Positions 26,104-36,074 of a DNA stretch of 64,000 nt are shown here, piece by piece. The stretch spans positions 117,566-181,565 of the forward strand of contig JABFSG010000033.1 in the NCBI GenBank assembly GCA_013140715.1. Direction: 5' to 3'. The notes under the pieces are model-generated. The model was not told the DNA's origin, did no database searches, and saw only the letters and a list, made by a program, of their open reading frames with translations. Made by a program: the position numbers and the translations under genes. Numbering within the stretch: the stretch's first letter is position 1; every line of letters begins with the position of its first letter. The stretch comes from Nitrospiraceae bacterium. Its GTDB lineage: Bacteria; Nitrospirota; Nitrospiria; Nitrospirales; Nitrospiraceae.

Positions 26104-29100
26104 TTAGGCTCGCTGACGCACCCACGTCAGATACCGGCTCCAGGGAGGATTCGGCCCACTTGCATTCCTACTCTCGCTGCTCCCTGTGCTCATCTGACTG
26201 AAGATCTTGATCGCACCATCTGAGGATTGCGATCCACCATTACTGGAACCATTCGATGTCCCAGGCCCATCGATATGGATAGCGACTTGCGAGGCCACCC
26301 CCTCACCCATCAGGATCCTCGTGGTGCTATTCGTATTTGCACCGGAAGCACTGGTCCCGATGATCGGAGACGAATAAGCTGACCCAGTCTTATAGTACAG
26401 GGCATAGAGATAGCTCGTCCCGGTGGAGGAACAGAAATCGTTCGTGGGAATGAGCGTCGGGAAGAAGACTGCTCCAGCAATTACGACAGGGGAGGACACA
26501 GACCGCTCAGCCGAAGTGCCGGCGGCAGTCGCCAGTTTGACGTACCATCCATCCTTGCTCTGAATCAACCCCACCATCGAGTTGGCTCCCGTAGTAACAG
26601 TCGTGAGCGTCGGATTATTGGAGTCCGTCACTTGGTTCGTCCCGGTCGAACAGACGACACAAACCACCGCACTCGTGGTGTTCACCAGGGTGGCACTTGT
26701 ATCTTGAATTTGGCAATCAGTGCCAGCAGTAGCTGTCTCGGGAAGGGTACAGCCTGAATTCATCACTTTGTCTTTAATCCCAAAAAGATACTGTTGCTCT
26801 GTGCTAGTCTTGTCTGAATTATTCAGGTAGCGACCAGTTCCGAAAAAGACCCAGACCTTATTGGCATCGTCAATCGTCACCGATGGAGAAATTGTCACTG
26901 GCCCCATTTCCACTGAGGTTCCAGTCACTGGACCGTAGTCATAGAAGGTATCGATAATTTCCGTGGCTGATCGATTGCCTCCGCTGTTCACACCCCAGGT
27001 CGAGGTACTGCATGGAGCATTCACACAACCTCCGGTGGTCAACCGATACATCTTGCCCCTCCAGGGCAGAGATCCATCGTGCAGTGTTCGTCCAAAGTAG
27101 GCGGCATCGTGCCGGTAATCGAAATTCCTATCCAACGCCTTAATATCACCGAGAAACGACTTGATGGACCCGACAGGCATCGTGGTTACCTGTGAATTGC
27201 CCGCTCCTGGTCCGACCTTCAAGTCCACGGCATAGAGCTTGGCTGTTTGCGCTGAAGCGGCCGACAGGTCTGCTGCATAGCCGTTGGGCCCGGAACCGAA
27301 CAGGGCCATCCACTTCGCATTGGTGTTATCGATCTTTGAATCAGCCGTCGGACTCACCCGGACTACCGCTGGAATACCGGTCGTAAGCCCTAACCCTGTA
27401 TTACTGAAGCTCCAGAGAAGTTTGGGATTGACGTCCGGATTGGTGATATCGAGCACAAAGTATGCGCTATAGAACGTGCGGTTCGTCCCACCGATATCGA
27501 CCGTCATCGGCTGAGCGCCTGTGCCAGACGCACAGCTTCCACAGCTCCCTCCCATGCGGAATCCCCCGATCAGGACCGTACCCCAGCCGTTCGGATGGTC
27601 CGCATCCGGCGTGAAAATTCTCACATCCACCACTGTCGGTTTGAGGTCCACATAGTAGACATGGGTATAATCGGCTCTCGTCAACCACTGCAGCTGCGGC
27701 AAGAGCTGATGAGGGATGTAGCCCCAGAGCTCGTCCCCGAGTGGACGACCGCTGCTATTATCGGTGGGGTTCTTCGTGTACCACCCGTGCTCGATCACAG
27801 ACGCCGTCGTCACATCGTCGCTCTTGTGGTAGAATCCACCGTTGAACGCGTGGAGCATTCCATCGTTCGCACCGACATAGATGACTTCACGGCGATCTTT
27901 CCATTTGGTAAAGAACGCCGTGTAACTGGAATCTCCATAGATAATATCGTAATTCGTGCGCGGCGCAGCCACAATGGTAGGGGTCGAGTGGATGGGGTCT
28001 CCCAATTTCCACACCTTGTAGCTGCCGCTGCCGACCGGCACTTCCAGCATGCGCGTGCGAAGCCCTGCAATTTCGTCCCCGCGGACGAAATTGATGATGT
28101 TATCCGCCGTATAAGGGGCAGCGCCCGCCCGTAGGTAGGGACTCAAGGTTGTCGAATTGGCGGTGCTGAACTGCATCTCCTCGCCAGCATCCACCAGGCC
28201 GTCATTGTCGGTATCCACCCAGGTCAACAAATTCCTCGACGAGGAAGCGAGATTGGCCAGCTGTTTGCCTCCTTCCCAAAAGGGAAGAATATCCTTCAGC
28301 CCCAAGCCAGAGATCGCAGGATCGGGAACCCCGTCGCCATTGATATCATCGGCTGCTCCGTCGCCGTTGGCATCCCCGTACTTGTCGACCAACACTTGCC
28401 CATAGGTGAGGCTGGCCTGATTGTTATCGTATCGGGTCTTTATAATGTAATCATTTTGGTAGATGAGTTTTCCATCCTGATCCGTATCTTCACGGAAATT
28501 CCCGAGATGGTCGATGAACAGCCCCTGCGTGTACCCGGTCCATCTTACGTTGGCTCCCCCCTGCCCGACGGTGCTGGTGTAGAAGTAGGCTTGATAGACG
28601 CTCCCTTCACCGCTGGCAGAGGTGGCCAACACGGAAATGGCCGTTCCGGATGAACTCTTTCGCAAGATTGCCGTGATGGTCGCCATCAACCGATCCTGTA
28701 AGTCATCCGCGTTGGCGGACTCGAAGAAGTTATCCGGAATACCGTCGGTCCCAGGCGCGCCGGTCGCGTTGACGACCTTATCCCACTCAGTCACCAGGTC
28801 CGGAAGATTGTTGTTGTTGCTGTCCTCGAACCCACCAAGCTTAGCTGTGTGCATCAAGATTTCACGTCCTTCGATACTACCGAAGGCAAAAAATGTGTAT
28901 ACGGAAATGTTTTGCAGCCCCTGTAGACAATGGCCCGTCACATTGAGTACCGCGATCGTGCCATCTGCCCCAGCGGCAGTACAGGGCCGCAGGTCATTTG
29001 TGTGGGCCCAATAGGCGACATCATCCAGATAGTGGTTCCCGCTCGACGCGTAATCGGTTTTGTGTTCCCCCATCAGTGTTGCGGGAGGAGTGAGGTTGTT

Positions 29101-30522
29101 CGTATTGCAGGTGCCATTGGGCGCATGGATGGTCGCATTCGCGCCGATACAGTGAAGCCCATGTTGTCCATGCCCGTAGTCCTGACTTCCCGCTGGAATA
29201 TTGGTATCCTGCGTCGGTTCCCCGTCCGTTACAAGAATGACGAAGGTCTTGCAGCAGCGGACCTGCGTAGATGTGGAAGCCCAAGCTGGCGTGTGGTTGC
29301 TTCCAAAAAAGTAGGGATCCCTACCACAGGCATTGGTGATATAGCCAGCCCCAGCCGTGCAAACTTCGCTGCCGGTCAGAGCGGTGATTTCAGACGCGCC
29401 GATGGATCCAACTCCGTTCGCCCCAAATGCCACGCCGTTCGAAATGCCTCCGGAAAAGGCGATGGGATAGACATAGGCATTATTCAGGTACGTGGAATTG
29501 ATTTGGGCAACATAGCGAGCCGTTTCATAGAGGGATTCGGACAAGGGGGTCCAGGTCGAGGGGAAGGACTCCTGGACCGCATCCACCATGGCAGCCATAT
29601 TGGTATTGAAAGTCTCCACGGTCGATCCGGAAAAGTCGATCGATTGGCGAGAGCCGACACCCACCAACATCCTGGCTCCGTCACCCGCCGGTTTGAACTC
29701 AAACAGCCCGAACCGAGCCTGAGCCCCAATCTGCTGAATGACCCCAGTAGGTTCAGTCGTGTATCCAATCTTGAGTTCATATTTTCTTTGGCTGTAGGAA
29801 TCTCCACAGTTGCTATTAAACGAGTTATCGTCATCGATACAGAAATATCCGCTGTCAACACCGATCCAGAGAGTCGCCTTGTTGCCCGATCTGTCTGCGA
29901 GAGGAATTCTTCCTACGTACGTCTGAACACCCACCCCACCGGCATAGACCGTATCAGTTAACTCTGTATTCACCCCTGTCGCTTGCGCCCGCACAGTGCT
30001 CAGCGCCGGAGTCCCATTCGTCGGACAGGTTCCGTCTGCCGCCCGCGCGACAAAACAATCGCCTCCGATCATCGATTTCTTGAGGGCATCGAACCGCCTA
30101 AATGTCGCATAATTCAAAAAGTTTCCATCCCACTCGGTCGTGGAGCAGGCAGTCGCCAAGGTTGGCTTGACTGTCGCAGGCTCGAAGCGGGCATCTGCCC
30201 CGTTGTCGTAGGTGTAACAGCGGAGAGGGTCAAAGTAGCCTGAGAAGGTGAGCGTGTTGTCGAAATTCTTATCGCCTGCATCGGAACAGTCCCCGTCGGC
30301 AGGGATAGAGAAGTCACAGGCCAGATTGCTCATACTGCCGGAATTGTCGAGCAATAGAATGATATTCGGCGCGACCTGGTCGCTGACGAAGGGCGGCACT
30401 GCATAGTACTGGTCCATCGTCGGGGGAGGGGGCGGAGCCCCCTGGACCATACCAGGCCCGATTAGGCAGCCAACCAACGCGAGCATGACGGTTCCACGAG
30501 TGGCGATATTCCGGCTCTTCAT
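26104..30522 (-). CDS. PilY1/PilC-like type IV pilus tip-associated protein
   Basis: vWA-like N-terminus NIILLLDNSGSMS; C-terminal PilY1 propeller-type sequence (REVIYVGANDGMLHAFNGGFY...ELWGYIPHQLLPQLQ). Met at 30522 precedes the signal peptide. Confidence 0.88.
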   Translation of the reverse strand: MKSRNIATRGTVMLALVGCLIGPGMVQGAPPPPPTMDQYYAVPPFVSDQVAPNIILLLDNSGSMSNLACDFSIPADGDCSDAGDKNFDNTLTFSGYFDPLRCYTYDNGADARFEPATVKPTLATACSTTEWDGNFLNYATFRRFDALKKSMIGGDCFVARAADGTCPTNGTPALSTVRAQATGVNTELTDTVYAGGVGVQTYVGRIPLADRSGNKATLWIGVDSGYFCIDDDNSFNSNCGDSYSQRKYELKIGYTTEPTGVIQQIGAQARFGLFEFKPAGDGARMLVGVGSRQSIDFSGSTVETFNTNMAAMVDAVQESFPSTWTPLSESLYETARYVAQINSTYLNNAYVYPIAFSGGISNGVAFGANGVGSIGASEITALTGSEVCTAGAGYITNACGRDPYFFGSNHTPAWASTSTQVRCCKTFVILVTDGEPTQDTNIPAGSQDYGHGQHGLHCIGANATIHAPNGTCNTNNLTPPATLMGEHKTDYASSGNHYLDDVAYWAHTNDLRPCTAAGADGTIAVLNVTGHCLQGLQNISVYTFFAFGSIEGREILMHTAKLGGFEDSNNNNLPDLVTEWDKVVNATGAPGTDGIPDNFFESANADDLQDRLMATITAILRKSSSGTAISVLATSASGEGSVYQAYFYTSTVGQGGANVRWTGYTQGLFIDHLGNFREDTDQDGKLIYQNDYIIKTRYDNNQASLTYGQVLVDKYGDANGDGAADDINGDGVPDPAISGLGLKDILPFWEGGKQLANLASSSRNLLTWVDTDNDGLVDAGEEMQFSTANSTTLSPYLRAGAAPYTADNIINFVRGDEIAGLRTRMLEVPVGSGSYKVWKLGDPIHSTPTIVAAPRTNYDIIYGDSSYTAFFTKWKDRREVIYVGANDGMLHAFNGGFYHKSDDVTTASVIEHGWYTKNPTDNSSGRPLGDELWGYIPHQLLPQLQWLTRADYTHVYYVDLKPTVVDVRIFTPDADHPNGWGTVLIGGFRMGGSCGSCASGTGAQPMTVDIGGTNRTFYSAYFVLDITNPDVNPKLLWSFSNTGLGLTTGIPAVVRVSPTADSKIDNTNAKWMALFGSGPNGYAADLSAASAQTAKLYAVDLKVGPGAGNSQVTTMPVGSIKSFLGDIKALDRNFDYRHDAAYFGRTLHDGSLPWRGKMYRLTTGGCVNAPCSTSTWGVNSGGNRSATEIIDTFYDYGPVTGTSVEMGPVTISPSVTIDDANKVWVFFGTGRYLNNSDKTSTEQQYLFGIKDKVMNSGCTLPETATAGTDCQIQDTSATLVNTTSAVVCVVCSTGTNQVTDSNNPTLTTVTTGANSMVGLIQSKDGWYVKLATAAGTSAERSVSSPVVIAGAVFFPTLIPTNDFCSSTGTSYLYALYYKTGSAYSSPIIGTSASGANTNSTTRILMGEGVASQVAIHIDGPGTSNGSSNGGSQSSDGAIKIFSQMSTGSSESRNASGPNPPWSRYLTWVRQRA

Positions 30523-30575
30523 GGCACCCTCCATTCTTATTGCGTCAAACACCCTACCCACCATTCATTTCTCTG

Positions 30576-30983
30576 TTAAAAGGGAAGCGTCACGATCATC
30601 TTCTCGATCATGTTACTTTGCTCTTTCTTGACGTGAAACTTCACTTCGGCGCTTACCATGAGGCGACCGGGATCCAGCGCCTCTCCATGTTGATCGAGCA
30701 TGACGACGTCCGGCATCACAGCATAGGTCCGCCCATCGATGTCGAGCGTCTTTTCATGGAGGGCAGTAATTGTGCCGTTCTGATAGCCGACCGCCACGGT
30801 GGGGAAAGGTTGATCGTCGGCCTGCGTAAAGCCGATAGCCGTGACGGAGAGTACTGCCACTGCCAACAACATGATCCCAGCACGCACGCATAATCGGCGC
30901 TGTCTACCCATGCGACTACCTTGGTAGAAGCCCTTCCTTCGTTCCCGTCTGTAGACGTCTTCCATCATGGTAATCCTCCTCAT
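30576..30983 (-). CDS. Hypothetical exported protein in pilus operon
   Basis: Signal-like segment AGIMLLAVAVLSVTAIGFTQA; co-oriented between PilY1 and PilX-like genes. Confidence 0.5.
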   Translation of the reverse strand: MRRITMMEDVYRRERRKGFYQGSRMGRQRRLCVRAGIMLLAVAVLSVTAIGFTQADDQPFPTVAVGYQNGTITALHEKTLDIDGRTYAVMPDVVMLDQHGEALDPGRLMVSAEVKFHVKKEQSNMIEKMIVTLPF

Positions 30984-30998
30984 CTAGCGACCGCAGGT

Positions 30999-31634
30999 CT
31001 AATAGGGTCTCGGCTGACAAAATGCGCTGGCAAGATTGCAGGAATACAAAGCCCCGACTTGACTCGTAATCCCTGTCGCCAGGTTTTGCGACACACAAGT
31101 GAATTGATAAAAGATATCGAACCGGGATGTGGGGTCGATTGGATCACAAGCAGTGCTGGCGCATTGGAGATACATTCGATCGATGTCGCCGAACACCTGG
31201 TAGTTGCCGACCGTCATCGTCAGGTTTGGCACGGAGCCAGCTCCAACCGGAAAGTCCGGATTGCCTCCGTCATTCGTAATCTCACCCCACAACACGGCTT
31301 GATTGGTGAGCGGTACCGGGCCGGGCGGAACCGCATTGGAAAGCAAGGCTACCGGCACTCCATGGGCCTGAAGGCTTTGCTGAAGTATATTCGCGGCGGT
31401 GCTGACACAAGACTCCGCCGCTGCCACTGAAGCTTCACTGGCACTGACGGAACCGGCAATTTGCCGCTCAGATCCTGTGACAGCAAGGATCGAGATCCCC
31501 ATCAGGGTCATGATGAGTACTACCATCATAACGGTGATGAGACTGATCCCCTGTTCGTTCCTTATCAGTGGTCCATTATTGTGTCGCTCGCTCATCGTCG
31601 TTTTCCTCTCCAGCTCAGGCCCAGGGTCTCGCAT
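30999..31634 (-). CDS. PilX-like minor pilin (module 1)
   Basis: Prepilin-like leader RNEQG/ISLITVMMVVLIMTLMGISILAVTGSERQIAG, no Glu at +5. Confidence 0.75.
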   Translation of the reverse strand: MRDPGPELERKTTMSERHNNGPLIRNEQGISLITVMMVVLIMTLMGISILAVTGSERQIAGSVSASEASVAAAESCVSTAANILQQSLQAHGVPVALLSNAVPPGPVPLTNQAVLWGEITNDGGNPDFPVGAGSVPNLTMTVGNYQVFGDIDRMYLQCASTACDPIDPTSRFDIFYQFTCVSQNLATGITSQVGALYSCNLASAFCQPRPY

Positions 31635-32874
31635 TTCTCGTTTCCACGGTTCTGGTCACCACCCGTCGGCGTACCGATGCATAGGGAGGAATCTGGGCCG
31701 CCGCATCGCCTGCCACGAAGACGCCGCCTGCATGAAGATGGTCCTGAACCGTCAAAAAGGTGGAGGACAGGGTTCCCGGTCCTGCCTGTGAATTTCCCTC
31801 TCCAAACCCGTTATCGATCGATTGTTGCCGGGCGACGATCGATACTTGCACCATCTTGATTGTGGATGGAGTCATAGGCAGATTGTTCCAGATCTGGTTC
31901 GAGATGTAATCTGCTTGATCAAAGTTCAGACTCAAATTCACATCGTCGATTCGGCCATCCGGCTCGATAGACCCAGGGGCCGGCAATAGACAGCCATCGC
32001 AGGCATAAGCAAACTGGAGATCTTCGATTCCGTTGACGATCGGCAGGCAGGGGCTCGCCGGGACATTGCAGTTCGGCAAAACGCGACCAAAGGAAGCAAC
32101 CGTTGCATTGGCAATCCCACGGACCAGGCAAGGGGCATTGCCGCCACAGATATTGTTGATGTCTGCACCGAGAGTACCGCCGGCTTGCTGAGGAATGACT
32201 TGATAGGTGATGCATTGCAGGATAAATATCTGTGTCCCAGTGGGAATCACTGTCGGTCCAGGAACCGGAACCGTCAATAGGATAGGAGCGGCCGCGCCCT
32301 GCACCTGAGCCTCGACGATACCGCCGATTGAAATAAAGGAGTTGGCGCCGAACCCGACTGCTGTCATAGCAGGAAGGATGGCAGCGTTGATCGGCACATT
32401 TGCAAAGCCCCCAGCGCCTAGACCAAGGGGAGCAGTGGTCTGCCAGGCCGTGATCCCCGGCGCTGCATAGACCGTAAGAGGCACGGCGAGCGAAATTTGA
32501 TCCGGTCCGGTATCATTGACCCCAACGGTCGGATTGTTATCCCCTGGAAGAATCGGGACGGGAAGCCCGCCGATGCCACAGTTACCGACCGGGGGCGGAT
32601 TCCTTGCAGGATCGATGGGTGGCCCCAAGCCGGCCATCTTGATGTCATGGGTGATCATTTCCATGGCAATACGCGCGTTCAGCTGGGCATCGGATATTTG
32701 CTCATTGGCTCGCACTGCTTTGCCGGTCATCGTCAGCGCGGACATGCCGGCTAGCACGATCACAGACGTCACCACAGTCGCCACCATGATCTCGACCAAG
32801 GTGAATCCCTGTTCATCTGATTTGCCCTGCGATCTCATATCCAGCGTCCGTCCCTTTCCCTTTTGGCTTTTCAT
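31615..32874 (-). CDS. PilW-like minor pilin (module 1)
   Basis: Type III signal SDEQG/FTLVEIMVATVVTSVIVLAGMSALTMTGKAVRANEQ. Confidence 0.8.
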   Translation of the reverse strand: MKSQKGKGRTLDMRSQGKSDEQGFTLVEIMVATVVTSVIVLAGMSALTMTGKAVRANEQISDAQLNARIAMEMITHDIKMAGLGPPIDPARNPPPVGNCGIGGLPVPILPGDNNPTVGVNDTGPDQISLAVPLTVYAAPGITAWQTTAPLGLGAGGFANVPINAAILPAMTAVGFGANSFISIGGIVEAQVQGAAAPILLTVPVPGPTVIPTGTQIFILQCITYQVIPQQAGGTLGADINNICGGNAPCLVRGIANATVASFGRVLPNCNVPASPCLPIVNGIEDLQFAYACDGCLLPAPGSIEPDGRIDDVNLSLNFDQADYISNQIWNNLPMTPSTIKMVQVSIVARQQSIDNGFGEGNSQAGPGTLSSTFLTVQDHLHAGGVFVAGDAAAQIPPYASVRRRVVTRTVETRNARPWA

Positions 32875-33413
32875 TCAGGCGCGATCATTGTGTTCACCGT
32901 GACTCGCTTGGTCCCAGCTACCCAGTTTGCCGATCCTCCGGCGATCGTGTTTTGGCTCGATCCGGTCCATACGACCGTCACGCCTATGTTGTTTTGATTG
33001 AGTCCTACCGGTCCCACGGCAGCCACAGCTACGTTCGCTGTCACCCCTGCCAATCCCGATGCAAAGAGGCGAGTTTGCCATTGCAGGCAATCTCCCCTCG
33101 CCACCGGCTGCGTCAAAGCATTCTGGGCACAGAGTGCGGGATTCGCTGAAGTCAGATTGATTCCGTTATAGCCATTTACAAGGTTCCGTCGATTGAACTG
33201 CATCCGCTCAACGAGCTCCGTGGCAAAGTTCGTGGCAACCATCATTTCGTTGCCGTCGCTGTTGCGCGTGAAAGACAATGTCGTCATCGCTGCTAACCCG
33301 AGCAGCGCAATGGCGAGAATGGTTGACGAGAGCATGGCTTCGAGGAGCCCGAACCCCTGCTCTCGACCAATCCTGCTTGTCGGCATGCTGCTATCGTGTA
33401 AGCTGTCGCTCAT
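32871..33413 (-). CDS. PilV-like minor pilin (module 1)
   Basis: GREQG/FGLLEAMLSSTILAIALLGLAAMTTLS, PilV-like. Confidence 0.78.
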   Translation of the reverse strand: MSDSLHDSSMPTSRIGREQGFGLLEAMLSSTILAIALLGLAAMTTLSFTRNSDGNEMMVATNFATELVERMQFNRRNLVNGYNGINLTSANPALCAQNALTQPVARGDCLQWQTRLFASGLAGVTANVAVAAVGPVGLNQNNIGVTVVWTGSSQNTIAGGSANWVAGTKRVTVNTMIAPE

Positions 33414-33425
33414 GGCCTAAACCCC

Positions 33426-33941
33426 TCACACCCTCACAAGTCCACTGGTTCCGCTCGGTGCGATGTTCACACGATATTGTGCCGTTGGAACTCCTCCGAG
33501 AGTCCCTCCAATCGTAATATTCTGCACTCCCGTGCCAGGCACACTCGTCCTAATCCCATAGGAATTGAACTGGACGACTCCCCCATTTGCAATGGCGCCG
33601 TTGTTAAAGACCAATGGAGTCATATGCCCTGCATTAACCGTGGTCACACCTTGAAGAGCCGGGGCACCGGCGAGATTGGTAGTAGTCATTTGGACTACCC
33701 CATTCACAAGTAGGATTTGAACGTTCAAAGTCTGGTTCGTTGTCATCGCTCTCGTACGAACCAACACAAGATGGCGAGTGATCTCTGAAGCCGTGGCTCT
33801 CGCTTCGTAGTCTATGTACATCCGCGTGAAATTCGGTATGGCTACCGCAGCCGCGATTCCAATAATCGCCACGGCGATCATGAGCTCGATCAATGAAAAC
33901 CCCGCCTGCCGAGACAGGACCCTATAGCGTTGTGTCTGCAT
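33426..33941 (-). CDS. FimT/GspH-like minor pilin (module 1)
   Basis: SRQAG/FSLIELMIAVAIIGIAAAVAIPNF. ORF opens at 34004; Met at 33941 leaves a short normal leader and frees the upstream palindromes. Confidence 0.75.
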   Translation of the reverse strand: MQTQRYRVLSRQAGFSLIELMIAVAIIGIAAAVAIPNFTRMYIDYEARATASEITRHLVLVRTRAMTTNQTLNVQILLVNGVVQMTTTNLAGAPALQGVTTVNAGHMTPLVFNNGAIANGGVVQFNSYGIRTSVPGTGVQNITIGGTLGGVPTAQYRVNIAPSGTSGLVRV

Positions 33942-33955
33942 ACATACACCCATAG

Positions 33956-33987
33956 TTGGCATGCCAATGGAGCAATTGGCATGCCGA
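33956..33987. promoter_or_regulatory. Pair of TTGGCATGCCAA-type palindromes, 20 bp centre to centre
   Basis: TTGGCATGCCAA at 33956-33967 (perfect palindrome) and TTGGCATGCCGA at 33976-33987, just upstream of the proposed pilin start. Confidence 0.5.
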
Positions 33988-34198
33988 CAACTTTGCATGT
34001 GCATGGAGCTCTAACTCATTGTTTTTCAACCTATCATTTGCTCTGTTGCCCGAACGAAACCGAGCTGGTTTCGAATGGAGATCGACAATTTACGGCACAG
34101 CAAGCGCACATTTTGTGCCGCTCTGCCAAGGAGTAAGCCGCCTGCAGGGAAGAAGAGAAAACATGGGAAGCAGTCGGTAAGGCGTCGAAATTTCTCCC

Positions 34199-36031
34199 CT
34201 ATTTCATTGCGACAGCTCTGACTTGACGGTAGGTGGTGAAACCCTGTAACGCCTTTCGAATGCCGTCTTGAACCAATGTGACCATCCCTTCTTTCATCGC
34301 AAGAATCAGCATCTCAACAGTTCGTGATCGAGTCTGAATCAGCTGCTTTATACCTTCCGAGGGAAGCAGCAATTCATGGAGAGGCACTCGTCCCTTGAAT
34401 CCCGTTCGATTGCAGACTTCACAGCCCCGCCCACGGTATAGACTCCAGTCGGCACAGTACTCGATGCCGAGGGTGGGCCAGTACTGCGGGCCATACCCCT
34501 GCACCAATTCGTCATACTCCTGCCGAGTAGGATGATAGGCCTCTTTGCACTGAGCGCAGATTCGTTTGCACAGACGCTGGGCGAGTACTCCCAACATGGC
34601 GTCAGCAAAGTTGAATGAGTCGCAACCGAGATCCAACAAGCGGGTTACCGTTTCGACCGCACTGTTCGTATGGAGTGTGCTGAGCAGCAAGTGACCTGTG
34701 AGCGAAGCCTCAATGGCAATGTCGGCTGTTTCTTTGTCCCGCATCTCGCCGATCATGATGACGTCTGGGTCGGCACGCAGAAACGCCCGCATCGCAGTTG
34801 CGAAGGTGAGCCCGATCTTCGGATGGACCTGGACTTGGCGAAGACCGTCCTGGGTGATCTCGATGGGGTCTTCGGCCGTCCAAATCTTTCGTTCGTCTGT
34901 ATTGATCTGTTTGAGAATCGCATGCAGAGTTGTCGTTTTTCCGGATCCAGTCGGTCCGACACAGAGGATCATTCCATAGGGTTTCTCTGCCATGGCTTGA
35001 ATAGCCTGCACCGTATCATGATGAAAATCCATTGCCTCAAGCGGCATCGGCTGCTTAGCCGTGAGTAGTCGCAGCACGACATCTTCGTCCTGTCCCGAGG
35101 TAGGCAGGGTCGCGACGCGTAACTCGATCTCTCGATCCTTCGCCAACCGATACCGGATCTTGCCGTCTTGAGGTTTGCGTCGTTCGGCGATATCGAGATT
35201 GGCCATGATTTTGATCCGTGAGACGACGGCACGCCGGTAGGCAGCGGGGATCCCCGTATAGGTGAAACACGTACCGTCGATGCGCAGGCGAACAGCCGTG
35301 TCTTTACGATCTTCATAGGGCTCGATGTGAATGTCTGACGCGCCGAGTCGATCGGCTTCGGCGATCACCTGGTTGGTCAGCCGTACAATGGCTGAATCGT
35401 TCTCGTCAATCGCACCGGATACGGAGTCGCTGACCGGTTCAAGATGGATTTCATTGATCAACTCACCAAGGATAGCGCCGATGGACCCACTGGTTCCCTG
35501 CCCCCTGGCCAGATGGAGAAACTGCTCGATGTCCCGGCGAAGACCTACGGCATAGCGAATGGTGACGCCGGGAAATGAGCGCCGCACGTCCCAGCCCTTG
35601 TCGAGATCGTGCGGATCGCTGGTCAGCACATCGATAAGTGCACCTCGGCGGGCGATCGGCAACCAGAGATTCTTCTTCAGATAGTCGAGGTTGAGGGTCT
35701 TTAATAGGTCGGCATCGATGACCGTTCGTTCATCGTACGGCAGATAGGGACACTGATAAAAATCGCTCAAGGCAGACCCTAGGGCCTGTTTCGGAACACG
35801 ATAACGGTCAAGGAGCAGCGTTTCGAGATCGAGGTTGGAGGCCTTTGAATCGTCAACCGCCACCAGCACGTCGGCCTGACTGATGATTCCACGGTAGACC
35901 AGCGCGTCCAGCACATTCTGTTCGATCGTGCGAGACGGTCTCGATCCACGACCTCCTTTTTTAGACGAACCCTCACTCCCCTCCGTCTTGCCCGGCGTTC
36001 CACCAACCAGAATGCCGGTCTCGACGGTCAT
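34199..36031 (-). CDS. GspE/PilB-type secretion/assembly ATPase
   Basis: Walker A CVGPTGSGKTTTLH, Asp box, IGEMRDKETADIAIEASLTGHLLLSTLHTN, CxxC zinc pairs CKRICAQC and CEVC. Confidence 0.93.
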   Translation of the reverse strand: MTVETGILVGGTPGKTEGSEGSSKKGGRGSRPSRTIEQNVLDALVYRGIISQADVLVAVDDSKASNLDLETLLLDRYRVPKQALGSALSDFYQCPYLPYDERTVIDADLLKTLNLDYLKKNLWLPIARRGALIDVLTSDPHDLDKGWDVRRSFPGVTIRYAVGLRRDIEQFLHLARGQGTSGSIGAILGELINEIHLEPVSDSVSGAIDENDSAIVRLTNQVIAEADRLGASDIHIEPYEDRKDTAVRLRIDGTCFTYTGIPAAYRRAVVSRIKIMANLDIAERRKPQDGKIRYRLAKDREIELRVATLPTSGQDEDVVLRLLTAKQPMPLEAMDFHHDTVQAIQAMAEKPYGMILCVGPTGSGKTTTLHAILKQINTDERKIWTAEDPIEITQDGLRQVQVHPKIGLTFATAMRAFLRADPDVIMIGEMRDKETADIAIEASLTGHLLLSTLHTNSAVETVTRLLDLGCDSFNFADAMLGVLAQRLCKRICAQCKEAYHPTRQEYDELVQGYGPQYWPTLGIEYCADWSLYRGRGCEVCNRTGFKGRVPLHELLLPSEGIKQLIQTRSRTVEMLILAMKEGMVTLVQDGIRKALQGFTTYRQVRAVAMK

Positions 36032-36074
36032 GTCCGGTGACTCATCTCAATTCCCAACCTTGTGAGAATGGCCC

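Noticed and set aside
28930-29961. 343 aa plus-strand ORF antisense to the PilY1-like gene
   Set aside because: Lies entirely inside a well-supported coding gene on the other strand; sequence is low-information and matches no family.
34104-34120. Possible sigma54 site (CGGCAC-N5-GTGC on minus strand) upstream of pilin module 1
   Set aside because: Spacing is right, but the -12 TTGC is degenerate and the site is equally explained as a small GCACA/TGTGC palindrome.
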